From positions 1 to 46,999 of the forward strand of contig JAAZOD010000034.1 in the NCBI GenBank assembly GCA_012797975.1: a stretch of DNA of 46,999 nucleotides, written 5' to 3'. Below, in pieces: positions 1-7,844 of the stretch (position 1 is its first letter; every line of letters starts with the position of its first letter). Origin of the DNA: Pelolinea sp. (lineage in GTDB: Bacteria > Chloroflexota > Anaerolineae > Anaerolineales > Anaerolineaceae). The notes beneath the pieces are model-generated. The model worked only from the letters and a program-made list of their open reading frames with translations, did no database searches and was not told the DNA's origin. The translations under genes and the position numbers were made by a program.

Positions 1-2
1 AT

Positions 3-278
3 GTGACAATATTTATACTAGTTAAGGATAATATTTTCGCGCTTCTCAAAGGAGAGTTAATACCATTGGTTTTATTACCCAAAAGTGTGTTTAGTGCGAT
101 GAAATATTTTCCATTTTATTACATCGGTTATTATCCTGTTAACACAATCATAACGGGCAATATGGGATCAGTGTGGTTAGCAATAGCGGTTCTTCTCATC
201 TGGATAATTTGTTTGGGAACATTTAATAAACACTTATTTGCCAAATATAAAATTGTGTACGAGGGGACAGGGCTATAA
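3..278 (+). CDS. ABC-2 family exporter permease, C-terminal fragment
   Basis: The reading frame is open at the left edge, so only the C-terminal part of the protein is visible. It has two hydrophobic stretches, one around the FSAMKYFPFYYIGYYPVN segment and one around WLAIAVLLIWIICLG, and it ends in a short charged tail. This matches the last helices of ABC-2 permeases of the DUF990 type, which usually occur as two adjacent permease genes after an ATPase gene. The stop overlaps the ATG of the next gene (TAATG), which implies translational coupling. The GTG at position 3 is probably not the true start. The substrate cannot be inferred. The DNA is clearly AT-rich compared with the genes after 1.2 kb. 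Confidence 0.6.
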   Translation: MTIFILVKDNIFALLKGELIPLVLLPKSVFSAMKYFPFYYIGYYPVNTIITGNMGSVWLAIAVLLIWIICLGTFNKHLFAKYKIVYEGTGL

Positions 279-1069
279 TGAGAAGAGAGCTAAAAATTAT
301 TTATTGCCTCATCAAGCAAAAACTAATCAGACAGATGATGTACAAAGAATCATTTATAGGTGGGTTCTTTGTAAATTTGTCATTGTTCGTTGTCCAACTC
401 ATGTTCTTTGCGGTTATTTATGACAATACCTTCTTGATTGGAGAATGGAGTAAATATCAATTTATATTTTTCATTGGAACTTACAATTTAATCATTAACT
501 TTGCAATGATGTTCTTTTACTTTGGAATTATTAAAATCCCACAACTAATTAGAAATGGGAAAATGGATTATTACATCCTTAAGCCCTGCAATTCACTTTT
601 ATACATAAGTTTTGAAAATTTTGATCTAAGTTCTTTTCCTATGGTAATTTTCAGCATCATAATTACAATTTACGCGGCTATCTCTGAAAATACACGCTTG
701 GACTTACTAAATGTGTCATTGTATATAGCACTGCTTTTTTTAATGTGCTTATTGTATTACGATCTACTTGTATTAGTTAGATGTATATCATTTTATACTG
801 TGGATATTTCAGGCCTTGAAAGTGTTGAGTGGTCATTAACAGAACTCAATATGAAGATTCCGGGCACTATGTATAAAGGATTTTTAAAATATCTATTTTG
901 TATTATTTTGCCTTATGGTTTAGTAGCAACTATTCCAAGTTATGTTTTCTTCAACGGCATAAGTACTAAAGTGGCACTATTTATAGCATGCATAGTAAGC
1001 TTGTTTTCATTCCTGGCGAACACTGTTTGGAAATATTCACTACGCCATTATAGAAGTGCAAGTAGTTAA
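278..1069 (+). CDS. ABC-2 family exporter permease (DUF990-like)
   Basis: A 263-residue integral membrane protein with about six predicted membrane segments. It has a basic N-terminus and the block IRNGKMDYYILKPCNSLL, which is typical of DUF990/ABC-2 permeases (they commonly have a G-x-hydrophobic-D-x-x-L-x-K/R-P motif). It ends in a short SLRHYRSASS tail, similar to the family pattern. The ATG overlaps the stop of the preceding permease and has a GAGGGGA ribosome-binding site about ten bases upstream. The two proteins probably form the membrane dimer of one exporter whose ATPase lies left of the window. The substrate is unknown. The AT-rich base composition suggests it is foreign to the GC-richer neighbours. 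Confidence 0.75.
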   Translation: MRRELKIIYCLIKQKLIRQMMYKESFIGGFFVNLSLFVVQLMFFAVIYDNTFLIGEWSKYQFIFFIGTYNLIINFAMMFFYFGIIKIPQLIRNGKMDYYILKPCNSLLYISFENFDLSSFPMVIFSIIITIYAAISENTRLDLLNVSLYIALLFLMCLLYYDLLVLVRCISFYTVDISGLESVEWSLTELNMKIPGTMYKGFLKYLFCIILPYGLVATIPSYVFFNGISTKVALFIACIVSLFSFLANTVWKYSLRHYRSASS

Positions 1070-1122
1070 TAGAAAAAAAACAATGGGCATCGATTATTGA
1101 ATTCTTATTTTTTTGTTTTTCC

Positions 1123-1151
1123 TTTGTATTCTGTACAGGTCATGTTATAAT
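1123..1151 (+). promoter_or_regulatory. Promoter of the tRNA-Pro gene
   Basis: A perfect TATAAT lies at 1146-1151, about 10 bases before the tRNA 5' end, with a weak TTTGTA at 1123-1128 separated by 17 bases. The predicted start near 1158 sits only a few bases ahead of the mature tRNA. Transcription may continue into the nuclease gene that follows. Confidence 0.6.
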
Positions 1152-1161
1152 GGCTCTCGTT

Positions 1162-1238
<77 letters not shown>

Positions 1239-1254
1239 CTTTTTTTAAGGATCC

Positions 1255-2070
1255 ATGAACTCTCCCCAATCCCTCCAGCGCATTCAAACGTTGATCGCCG
1301 ACTTTCAAGGCGATGGCGATGTGTTTGCCGAAATGCTGCGCAACGAAGATCTCCCCCATCTCAGCTTCAGCCAGATCAGCACATTGGAATTCTGCCCCTA
1401 CCGTTATTATTTGCAGTATGTTCTCTACCAGCAGCCGGAACCCCTGCCCGATTATTTCACCAAAGGCAAACTGCTGCACCAGTGCCTTGCCCGCTATTAT
1501 CAAGCACAGAAAGACGGGATCAACATAGAGCTGATCGACTTTAAAGAAGAAATCGTTGCCTTATCCAATCCCGCTTTTCACACCCATCTCTTGAATGCGC
1601 TGCAGGTACATTCGCAGAACCGCTGGCAAAATTGCGAGATCGTGGCCATCGAGCATCCTTTCGTCTTTTCGATCTCTGCAGGCCTGCCTCCGATGGTGGG
1701 CATCATCGACCTGATCCTGCGCAATGGGGAAACTATCCTGCTGGTGGACCATAAAACAGGCAGGAACTTTTATGAGGATGATGAACTGCAGGTGGCCATC
1801 TATTCGCGCTATATCATGGAAAGATATGGCATCGATCAATGCCGCTTGTTCTACGACCACTACCGCTGGGTGGAAAACCTGGAGCGCATTCGCAAACCCG
1901 CCTTCCAGCGCAAAGAGGTGAGCACCCTGCCTGCAAGCTGGTCAAGCTATTTGGAGCGCATCCAACTCGCTGCTGAAAAGATCGAAAAAATCCAGGCAGG
2001 CACAATCCTTCCATCCAGTCCTTCCTGTTTTCGCTGCCCGTATCGCCACAATTGCGACCGCGGTCATTAA
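1255..2070 (+). CDS. Cas4/RecB-like PD-(D/E)XK nuclease with probable Fe-S cluster
   Basis: A 271-residue protein with the PD-(D/E)XK nuclease core: GIID (Asp about 151), then LVDHKTGR (Asp165, Lys167), and a downstream Q-x3-Y motif (QVAIYSRY) as in RecB, AddB and Cas4. Four cysteines are placed as in the Fe-S nucleases: one near the N-terminus in EFCPYRY (Cys47) and three at the C-terminus in CFRCPYRHNC (258, 261, 267). It should therefore be a metal-dependent DNA exonuclease or endonuclease with a 4Fe-4S brace. The start ATG lies 18 bases after the tRNA, with AAGGA just upstream. No cas genes or CRISPR repeats are nearby, so it is a solitary family member. The exact substrate is unknown; a repair role is plausible. 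Confidence 0.75.
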   Translation: MNSPQSLQRIQTLIADFQGDGDVFAEMLRNEDLPHLSFSQISTLEFCPYRYYLQYVLYQQPEPLPDYFTKGKLLHQCLARYYQAQKDGINIELIDFKEEIVALSNPAFHTHLLNALQVHSQNRWQNCEIVAIEHPFVFSISAGLPPMVGIIDLILRNGETILLVDHKTGRNFYEDDELQVAIYSRYIMERYGIDQCRLFYDHYRWVENLERIRKPAFQRKEVSTLPASWSSYLERIQLAAEKIEKIQAGTILPSSPSCFRCPYRHNCDRGH

Positions 2071-2072
2071 AA

Positions 2073-2282
2073 CTATTTCTTTTCTATCGGGATGATCAAA
2101 TTGCCCTCGCAGGCACTGCACTTGCCGGGAGAAAGGGGCGCGTGTTTTGCCATCTCTTCCGCCCAGCAATCTGCGCACAGAACACGATGGCAGTTTTTGC
2201 ATTCTTTTCCAATATATATAAAGATCACATTTCCCTCTGCATCGTGATAGACCTGTTCTTTGGTAACAAAGATGGACAACAT
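2073..2282 (-). CDS. Small Cys-rich (zinc-binding) protein
   Basis: A 69-residue protein. Its C-terminal half carries three CxxC pairs: KECKNC, LCADC and KCSAC. This spacing (C-x2-C-x4-C-x2-C-x13-C-x2-C) fits a small zinc-binding fold, possibly a treble clef or B-box-like finger. It is the last gene of the minus-strand chaperone block and starts 115 bases beyond the stop of the TPR gene. It ends two bases from the stop of the convergent nuclease. The purine-rich GGGAAG directly before the ATG is a close-set ribosome-binding site. I do not recognise a named family. It could be an accessory of the chaperone system or simply a neighbour. Confidence 0.55.
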   Translation of the reverse strand: MLSIFVTKEQVYHDAEGNVIFIYIGKECKNCHRVLCADCWAEEMAKHAPLSPGKCSACEGNLIIPIEKK

Positions 2283-2397
2283 CTTCCCGCACAGCGGGGT
2301 GTTTTGTTGCCATCTTTTTCTTTTTCCTTCTTTGAAAACAGCATTTTATTTCTCAATCCCCTTGTTTCACAAACTGCAAAAAATACAAAACTATTTC

Positions 2398-4830
2398 TCA
2401 GCGGGAGATTTCCTTCACCAGTAAGAAATACATTTTTCCATCTTTTTGTTCCTGATTTTCCAGCACCCATCCCTTTTTCACCCCTTTGGGTATCAAGAAC
2501 ATGAGCTCCTTCACACACTCCGGACAGGGGATTTCTTTTTCCATCCCATATTCCTTCAAAATGAATTCATCGTTGATCAGATTCGAGAATGGGATGCGCT
2601 TCTGCGGCTCCAGCTCGCGAATTTTCTGTTTTATCGGCTCTATCTTGGGATTGGAGATGCGCCCCTTCCCTCCACATTTCGGACAAGAGGGATTTTTATA
2701 GGTTAGAGTACATTGGAGCTGCCCATTGCGGATTTCTCTTTTGGGAAGATCGAGCGGAGGCAATTGCAGTACCAAGCGCTGCGCTTCGCGCCCAAATTCC
2801 TGCAGCTTTGCTTTGGGACGCTTTAGGTTTTCATAATCCAGGCCGATGGCAAACTTCCAGATGTTCTCATTGAGATAATCTTCTGCAAAGGGGCCGTAGT
2901 CAGGCCTTAGCTCTTCTTTTATCCGGTCGCGCATGGAACAGGCCAGCGCATAAACCGCTTTTCGCTCGGTCAAGATGTCTTGTGCCAGATTCAATTTCTT
3001 GATCACTTCATTGATCAAAACCTCATCTTTTTTCAACACCAGCCCCTTTTTGGACTGGAATTCCTCCATGAGATCGGTGATGCGGTCGATGATCTCGACC
3101 GGTGATGCTCTCACCTTCAGGTCCAGCGCTTCATACAGATATCCGCCATTGAGGTCAAAAAGCAATTGTTCTAATTTTTCCGGCAGGGCTTGTTTTTCCG
3201 GCAGGGTTTGCGAAAGGATCTTCAGCACATCATCCCGTGAAGACAATGCCAGTTCATTTTGCGGATCAAGATCGAGTGCGCGGGTGAAATTCCGCAAGGC
3301 GTTTTTATAATCGCCGGCCTTCCTGGATGAAAATCCGTCTTGGGCCAATTTTTTGCTGTACTGCTGGCTGATCTCTTTTTGCCAGGACCGCACCCAGTTA
3401 TATTCCGGGTTCAGGCGCAGCGCATTTTCAATATCGGTCAGCGCTTCGTCATATCTTCCCAATAGTCCGTACATCTTTCCCCGATATGAAAGCGCCCAGC
3501 CGCTGTGCGGATCCAGAGCCACTGCGCGTTCGAAATCTTCCAGTGCTTTCAGATAATCTCCCAGCAAATAATAAACTTCTCCGCGATATGCGATCGTCCA
3601 GGCATCGTTCGTGTCTTTTTCAATGGCATAGTTCAGGTCAGCCATTGCCTGTTCGTAATTCTTCAGGTAACGCTGGACCACCCCGCGGCGCGAGATGGTC
3701 CAGGGTTTACGATTATCCAGCTCGGCCGCCCGGTTCAGGTCCTGCAGCGCTTCGGCATATTTTTCGATGATGCGGTAGGTTTCGCCGCGCCGCGAGAGTG
3801 CCCAGGCATAATCGGGATCCAGTTTGATGGCCTGGTCAAAATCTTGCAGTGCCTGAGGATACTGACCCTTCTGGCGATAGGCCTCCCCGCGACAGGCATA
3901 GATCCAGGGGTCCGACGCATCCAGTTGGAGGGCACGGTTGAAATCCAGGATCGCTTTGTCATACTCGTTGTGCATGCGGTAACTATCTCCGCGCTGAATG
4001 ATCGCCCAGGTATAGCTGGGGCTTAAGGAAATGGCGTGATCAAAATCGGAAAATGCGCCCGGGTAATCATTGAGATTGCGATGCACCAGTCCCCGGTTGG
4101 CCAATGCCCAACTGCTGGAAGCGTTGATCGTGATCGCCTTATCCAAATCATCCAACGCTTCTTTGTTCCTGCCCGTTTGAAGATAAGCCACACCGCGCGC
4201 GGTAAGCGTTAGCGCACGGTTGATGGAATTCAGCGCTTTTTCATACCGTTCAAGATGGTGGAAGGTCAGGCCCTGGTTCACCACTGTTCTCACATTCTGT
4301 TCATCCAACACCAGCGCCCGGTTCAGATCGCTCAATGCTTGAGGGTATAGATTTTGTTCAAGATATACTCGACCGCGTGTTAAATACGCCCAGGCATTTT
4401 CCTCTTCAATTTTCAACGCCTCATCCAGATGTATCCGGGCTTCCAGATATTTCTTTTGCGCGCGCAAGATCTCCCCCAAACGGGTCATCGCCCAGGCATT
4501 CCCTGGATTGATGGCAATCGCACGTTCCAGGTCGATGATCGCCTTGGGGTAATCGTTATTGATCCGATAGGTTTCCCCTCGGCTTGCCAAGGCCCAATCA
4601 TCTCTGCCATCCAGCTCCAGTGCACGCTCGAAATCCGCGAAAGCATTTGTGTACCGATTGATGTTGCAATATGACTCCCCCCTGCGCGCATACACCCAGG
4701 AATTCTCAGGATCCAATTGGAGCGCTTCTGTGAAAATCGTGATTGCCAGATCATACTTCTCTTCCAACCGGTACCGTTCACCCTGTTGAATGAGATTATC
4801 CAATTCGCCCTGTCCCAATGCTTTATCCAT
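2398..4830 (-). CDS. TPR protein with degenerate J-like domain and DnaJ-like zinc motif
   Basis: An 810-residue protein. Residues about 11-535 hold roughly fifteen tetratricopeptide repeats, most starting with a W-A-x4-R-G-E-x-Y pattern; the seventh repeat is shortened. Residues about 562-630 follow the outline of a J-domain: YLYEALDLKVRASPVEI, then an amphipathic helix, then VIKKLNLAQDILTERKAVYAL. The HPD tripeptide that activates Hsp70 is absent; QSK occupies that place. The C-terminus has CPKCGGKGRI (Cys716, 719) and later CPEC (769, 772), which resembles half of a DnaJ zinc centre (CxxCxGxG). Between stop and start, 36 bases separate it from the upstream Hsp70-like gene, so it is probably co-transcribed. 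I infer a substrate-binding co-chaperone for that Hsp70. The J assignment rests on pattern matching by eye. Confidence 0.8.
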   Translation of the reverse strand: MDKALGQGELDNLIQQGERYRLEEKYDLAITIFTEALQLDPENSWVYARRGESYCNINRYTNAFADFERALELDGRDDWALASRGETYRINNDYPKAIIDLERAIAINPGNAWAMTRLGEILRAQKKYLEARIHLDEALKIEEENAWAYLTRGRVYLEQNLYPQALSDLNRALVLDEQNVRTVVNQGLTFHHLERYEKALNSINRALTLTARGVAYLQTGRNKEALDDLDKAITINASSSWALANRGLVHRNLNDYPGAFSDFDHAISLSPSYTWAIIQRGDSYRMHNEYDKAILDFNRALQLDASDPWIYACRGEAYRQKGQYPQALQDFDQAIKLDPDYAWALSRRGETYRIIEKYAEALQDLNRAAELDNRKPWTISRRGVVQRYLKNYEQAMADLNYAIEKDTNDAWTIAYRGEVYYLLGDYLKALEDFERAVALDPHSGWALSYRGKMYGLLGRYDEALTDIENALRLNPEYNWVRSWQKEISQQYSKKLAQDGFSSRKAGDYKNALRNFTRALDLDPQNELALSSRDDVLKILSQTLPEKQALPEKLEQLLFDLNGGYLYEALDLKVRASPVEIIDRITDLMEEFQSKKGLVLKKDEVLINEVIKKLNLAQDILTERKAVYALACSMRDRIKEELRPDYGPFAEDYLNENIWKFAIGLDYENLKRPKAKLQEFGREAQRLVLQLPPLDLPKREIRNGQLQCTLTYKNPSCPKCGGKGRISNPKIEPIKQKIRELEPQKRIPFSNLINDEFILKEYGMEKEIPCPECVKELMFLIPKGVKKGWVLENQEQKDGKMYFLLVKEISR

Positions 4831-4866
4831 AGCAACCTTGATGGTTTTTACAAAACATCCTTCATT

Positions 4867-6990
4867 TTATAGGTATTTATTTTCTTCGCCGATCAATTTT
4901 TCCGTTTCCATGAAAGCGATCAATTCAGTGCAGCGATTGGCAAGCTGCTGATATAAACGTTCTTCGACCGGCCCTTCTTGCGGGATAGTTTTCATGGCGC
5001 TTTCCAAAGCCACGATTTTCGTTTCCAGTTCCTTTTTCAACCTGCCATTTGCCTGGACAGTCGCGTTCTGCCGCAAAGCATATTGCGCCTGTTTGACGGC
5101 ACTGAGAGCCGCTTGACGTTTGGATGAGACCGCCTCGGGACGGACGTATTGCATTTTCGGCCCTTCCTGAATGGGAAAACCGGAAGTTTGAGATGGGATG
5201 GGCGCCGCATCGACGCGGGGGAAGGAAAGCGGCTTGGGGATCTTCTTGCCGATCAATGTGCTTAACCGTTTCAACTGCAATGCGTCCCCGCTGATCAAAT
5301 CCCTGATTTCCAGACTGATGGTCTTGTCGGAATCCGCCTGCAATTGTGGCAAAAATCTTTTTTCTTCACGCGGATTGGTGGCTGCCACGAATTTATAGTC
5401 GCCCATCTGCGTGAACAGTTCCCCCTCGGGTTCCACCGCGCATTTATACAAACCGATCGTTATTTCCGATCCAGGCGGACCTTTGACGATGATCTCACCC
5501 GTAAAGGAGGCATCGCAGGGTACCACATCTCCGTCATGGATCAAAATCTCCCCTTGTGATCCCACCAAAAAACCGTAATCAAATGGAATGCGTTTGATGG
5601 TCGGATCCGGCCCGGCATGGTTGGCATACAAAGCCGCTCCGCGCGCCACCGCCTCCATCGGGTTCACCGGAAAATCGTTGGCATCGATTTCATCCAGTTC
5701 CCTGCGCACACTCGGGTTATCTCGAAAAACATCCCAAATCACTTTTCGCACGCACGGCATGTGCATGGGGCCGCCCACCAGCAGAATATGCTGGATATCC
5801 CTGCTGTCCAACCCGCTTTTTTGCAATGCAAATTTCACTTGTTTTTTAAATGAATCGAGGAGAGGTTGCAGCACTTCTTCCAGAATGATCCAATTCTTGT
5901 CATTATCCAGACAATCCTTGCGGGTACGAGCCATTTTCAAAAGAATCGTTTTGCCCTGATAGGTAATGTATCCGCGGGTGGCAGGCACCTGCGAAAGCTC
6001 GATCTTTGCCTGTTCCAGCCAAAGACGCAGTTTGTAGAAATCCGCCCAGCGCTCCCTGTCAAGGGTTGCCTTTCCATTGCTGAGAGATTCCATGTTGCCC
6101 AGGTCGTTCAGCAGGTCTTTCACTTCTTTGGGCACATCGCCAGCTCCAAGAATCTCACTGAAATCATCCGATAAGAACCGTCTGGTCGATTGCGCCAACA
6201 GTGGTTTGAAATCGTCAAAGCCAAAGGTTTCCACCGTGCGCATGAGCAGAAGATCATCCATATCGATGCCGCCCAGAGCAACATCGCCGCGTGCCGGTTT
6301 GGCTTCCACGATCACCGGCTTTCCTGAGCCGCCGGTCTTCAACAGCACCACCACGATATCCAACGTCCCTGCCCCCCAATCGATCGCCATGATGAAATTG
6401 GGGGTGGAGGTGTTCAACTGCAATCCGTAGGCGATGGCAGCCGCCACCGGCTCAGCAATCAATTCTACTTCTTCAAAACCTGCCCGCATGGCAGCTTCCT
6501 TGGTCTGTTCGATTTGCGAAGCATCAAAATAGGCAGGATGGGTGATCACCGCTTTGCTGACCTGCCCGGTGATCAACGGATTGAACGTTTCCGCGCTGTT
6601 CTTGATCCACTTTAAGACTTGCGTTGAAATTTGGGCCGGACTGAACTTTTTGTTCCCAACATTGATCACCACATTCCCATCCGTCCCACATTCCAAAGAG
6701 TAGGCGAAGCGTTTCACTTCTTTCTCGATCTGCCGGTAGGAACGTCCGATCAGGCGTTTGATCCCCCATACCACCAGGTCCGGATTGATCGCCATTTGCG
6801 CGCGAGCTTCCTCGCCAAAGGCAATGGCATTGCCGGAATTGTCAAACCGCACGAAGGACGGAAACACCTGGCCTTGCGGGGTTGGCCCGTACTGGCTTTT
6901 TATAATGGAAATATGTTGCGCATCTCCGGCAAACGCAGCACAGGAATTATAGGTTCCCAGATCGATACCAATCGCCAGCTTATTGCTCAT
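4867..6990 (-). CDS. Divergent Hsp70 (DnaK-like) chaperone
   Basis: A 707-residue actin-fold ATPase. It has phosphate-1 GIDLGTYNS (8-16, Tyr in place of the usual second Thr), the EPVAAAIAYG loop, phosphate-2 IDWGAGTLD (203-211), adenosine motif LLVGGPMHMPCV (403-414) and NPMEAVARGAALYA. The nucleotide-binding domain ends near 455. The usual hydrophobic linker and DVTPLSLG start of the DnaK substrate domain are missing. Instead there is a short beta-rich stretch (about 465-580), a Pro/Ser-rich linker and a helical end (about 620-705). I chose the ATG at 6990 because GGAGAG stands six bases upstream. It overlaps the stop of the GrpE-like gene by 11 bases, so the two are translationally coupled. 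It probably has a specialised client set and does not replace the main DnaK. Confidence 0.85.
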   Translation of the reverse strand: MSNKLAIGIDLGTYNSCAAFAGDAQHISIIKSQYGPTPQGQVFPSFVRFDNSGNAIAFGEEARAQMAINPDLVVWGIKRLIGRSYRQIEKEVKRFAYSLECGTDGNVVINVGNKKFSPAQISTQVLKWIKNSAETFNPLITGQVSKAVITHPAYFDASQIEQTKEAAMRAGFEEVELIAEPVAAAIAYGLQLNTSTPNFIMAIDWGAGTLDIVVVLLKTGGSGKPVIVEAKPARGDVALGGIDMDDLLLMRTVETFGFDDFKPLLAQSTRRFLSDDFSEILGAGDVPKEVKDLLNDLGNMESLSNGKATLDRERWADFYKLRLWLEQAKIELSQVPATRGYITYQGKTILLKMARTRKDCLDNDKNWIILEEVLQPLLDSFKKQVKFALQKSGLDSRDIQHILLVGGPMHMPCVRKVIWDVFRDNPSVRRELDEIDANDFPVNPMEAVARGAALYANHAGPDPTIKRIPFDYGFLVGSQGEILIHDGDVVPCDASFTGEIIVKGPPGSEITIGLYKCAVEPEGELFTQMGDYKFVAATNPREEKRFLPQLQADSDKTISLEIRDLISGDALQLKRLSTLIGKKIPKPLSFPRVDAAPIPSQTSGFPIQEGPKMQYVRPEAVSSKRQAALSAVKQAQYALRQNATVQANGRLKKELETKIVALESAMKTIPQEGPVEERLYQQLANRCTELIAFMETEKLIGEENKYL

Positions 6991-7804
6991 CTTGCTCTCC
7001 ATCAGAAAGTTTTTTCCTCTTTTCCCCTATTCTCTTCATCCAATTCCGGACCATTTCAATCAGATTTTTTCTTGTTCTTTCTTGAGAAGAAGAGGTTATC
7101 TTATTTTCGGAATCATTCTCTTCTTTCACTTCTTCCGTTTTATGTTGCGGCTCTTCGAAGGCCTCCATCGGAATCTCCTGTCCGGGTCCTGAAGCGTTTT
7201 TTTTCGAAAATTCTTCACTTTCTCCTTGAATGGATCTCTGCCCCGGCTCCGGATTTTCAGAACTTTCCTTTTCCACCTCGACGACCGGAACCGCTTTGGA
7301 AACGATCACCTGCGGACGGCGCAGGATAATGCTGCCCTGCCAGACATACCCGGCGATCTTCACCTCCAGGATAAAATCAGGCGGGTAATCGTTGGTTTCC
7401 ACAACATCTTTCGGATCGCATCCTTCCGGCATCGGCTTGCCGATTTCCGGTTCCCAGCGCTTCACATCCTGTTTTTTAAGCAGGGCTAGAATTTGTTCTT
7501 GAACGACCGCAATCTCATTGGATTTGGGGTCCAAACTATCACAGTAATCCAATAAATGGATAAGGTTCATAAGAACAGCAGCTTGCTGCTGGCTCACCTG
7601 ATTGAACGCTTCCAAAGTCCGCGTTAAATAGGTGCGCAGATGGACGCTCTCGTCTTGCGCATTGCGGAGATTCTCATCCATTGCCGTGGCACTCTGGAAA
7701 AGGGATTTCCAATCGGCTGCGTCGGTCAAATAAGAACTTTCTTCAGCAGGATCCGTTCGCTGGGTAAAAAATGGAAGCTTGATTTTTTTCAATAAAGCGC
7801 ACAT
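6980..7804 (-). CDS. GrpE-like nucleotide exchange factor with long charged tail
   Basis: A 274-residue protein. Residues about 113-172 match the GrpE beta domain: PPDFILEVKIAGYVWQGSII followed by LRRPQVIVSK (family pattern G-Y-x3-G-x-hydrophobic-R-P-A-x-V-x-V). The region before it (about 30-112) is helical, like the GrpE dimer stalk but shorter. Unlike normal GrpE it continues for another 100 residues of Glu/Ser/Lys-rich, low-complexity sequence. GGAGG stands just before the ATG. It overlaps the downstream Hsp70-like gene. By family knowledge GrpE releases ADP from Hsp70; here it presumably serves the divergent Hsp70. Domain identity is fairly clear; the function of the tail is unknown. Confidence 0.8.
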   Translation of the reverse strand: MCALLKKIKLPFFTQRTDPAEESSYLTDAADWKSLFQSATAMDENLRNAQDESVHLRTYLTRTLEAFNQVSQQQAAVLMNLIHLLDYCDSLDPKSNEIAVVQEQILALLKKQDVKRWEPEIGKPMPEGCDPKDVVETNDYPPDFILEVKIAGYVWQGSIILRRPQVIVSKAVPVVEVEKESSENPEPGQRSIQGESEEFSKKNASGPGQEIPMEAFEEPQHKTEEVKEENDSENKITSSSQERTRKNLIEMVRNWMKRIGEKRKKLSDGEQDEQ

Positions 7805-7844
7805 TTATCCTCCTTCGCAACTTTTCCCGTTCAACTCACCCCGA

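Noticed and set aside
3300-4800. About 102-base periodic DNA similarity resembling a repeat array
   Set aside because: The period equals 34 codons and comes from the coding TPR repeats; there are no CRISPR-like identical repeats and spacers.
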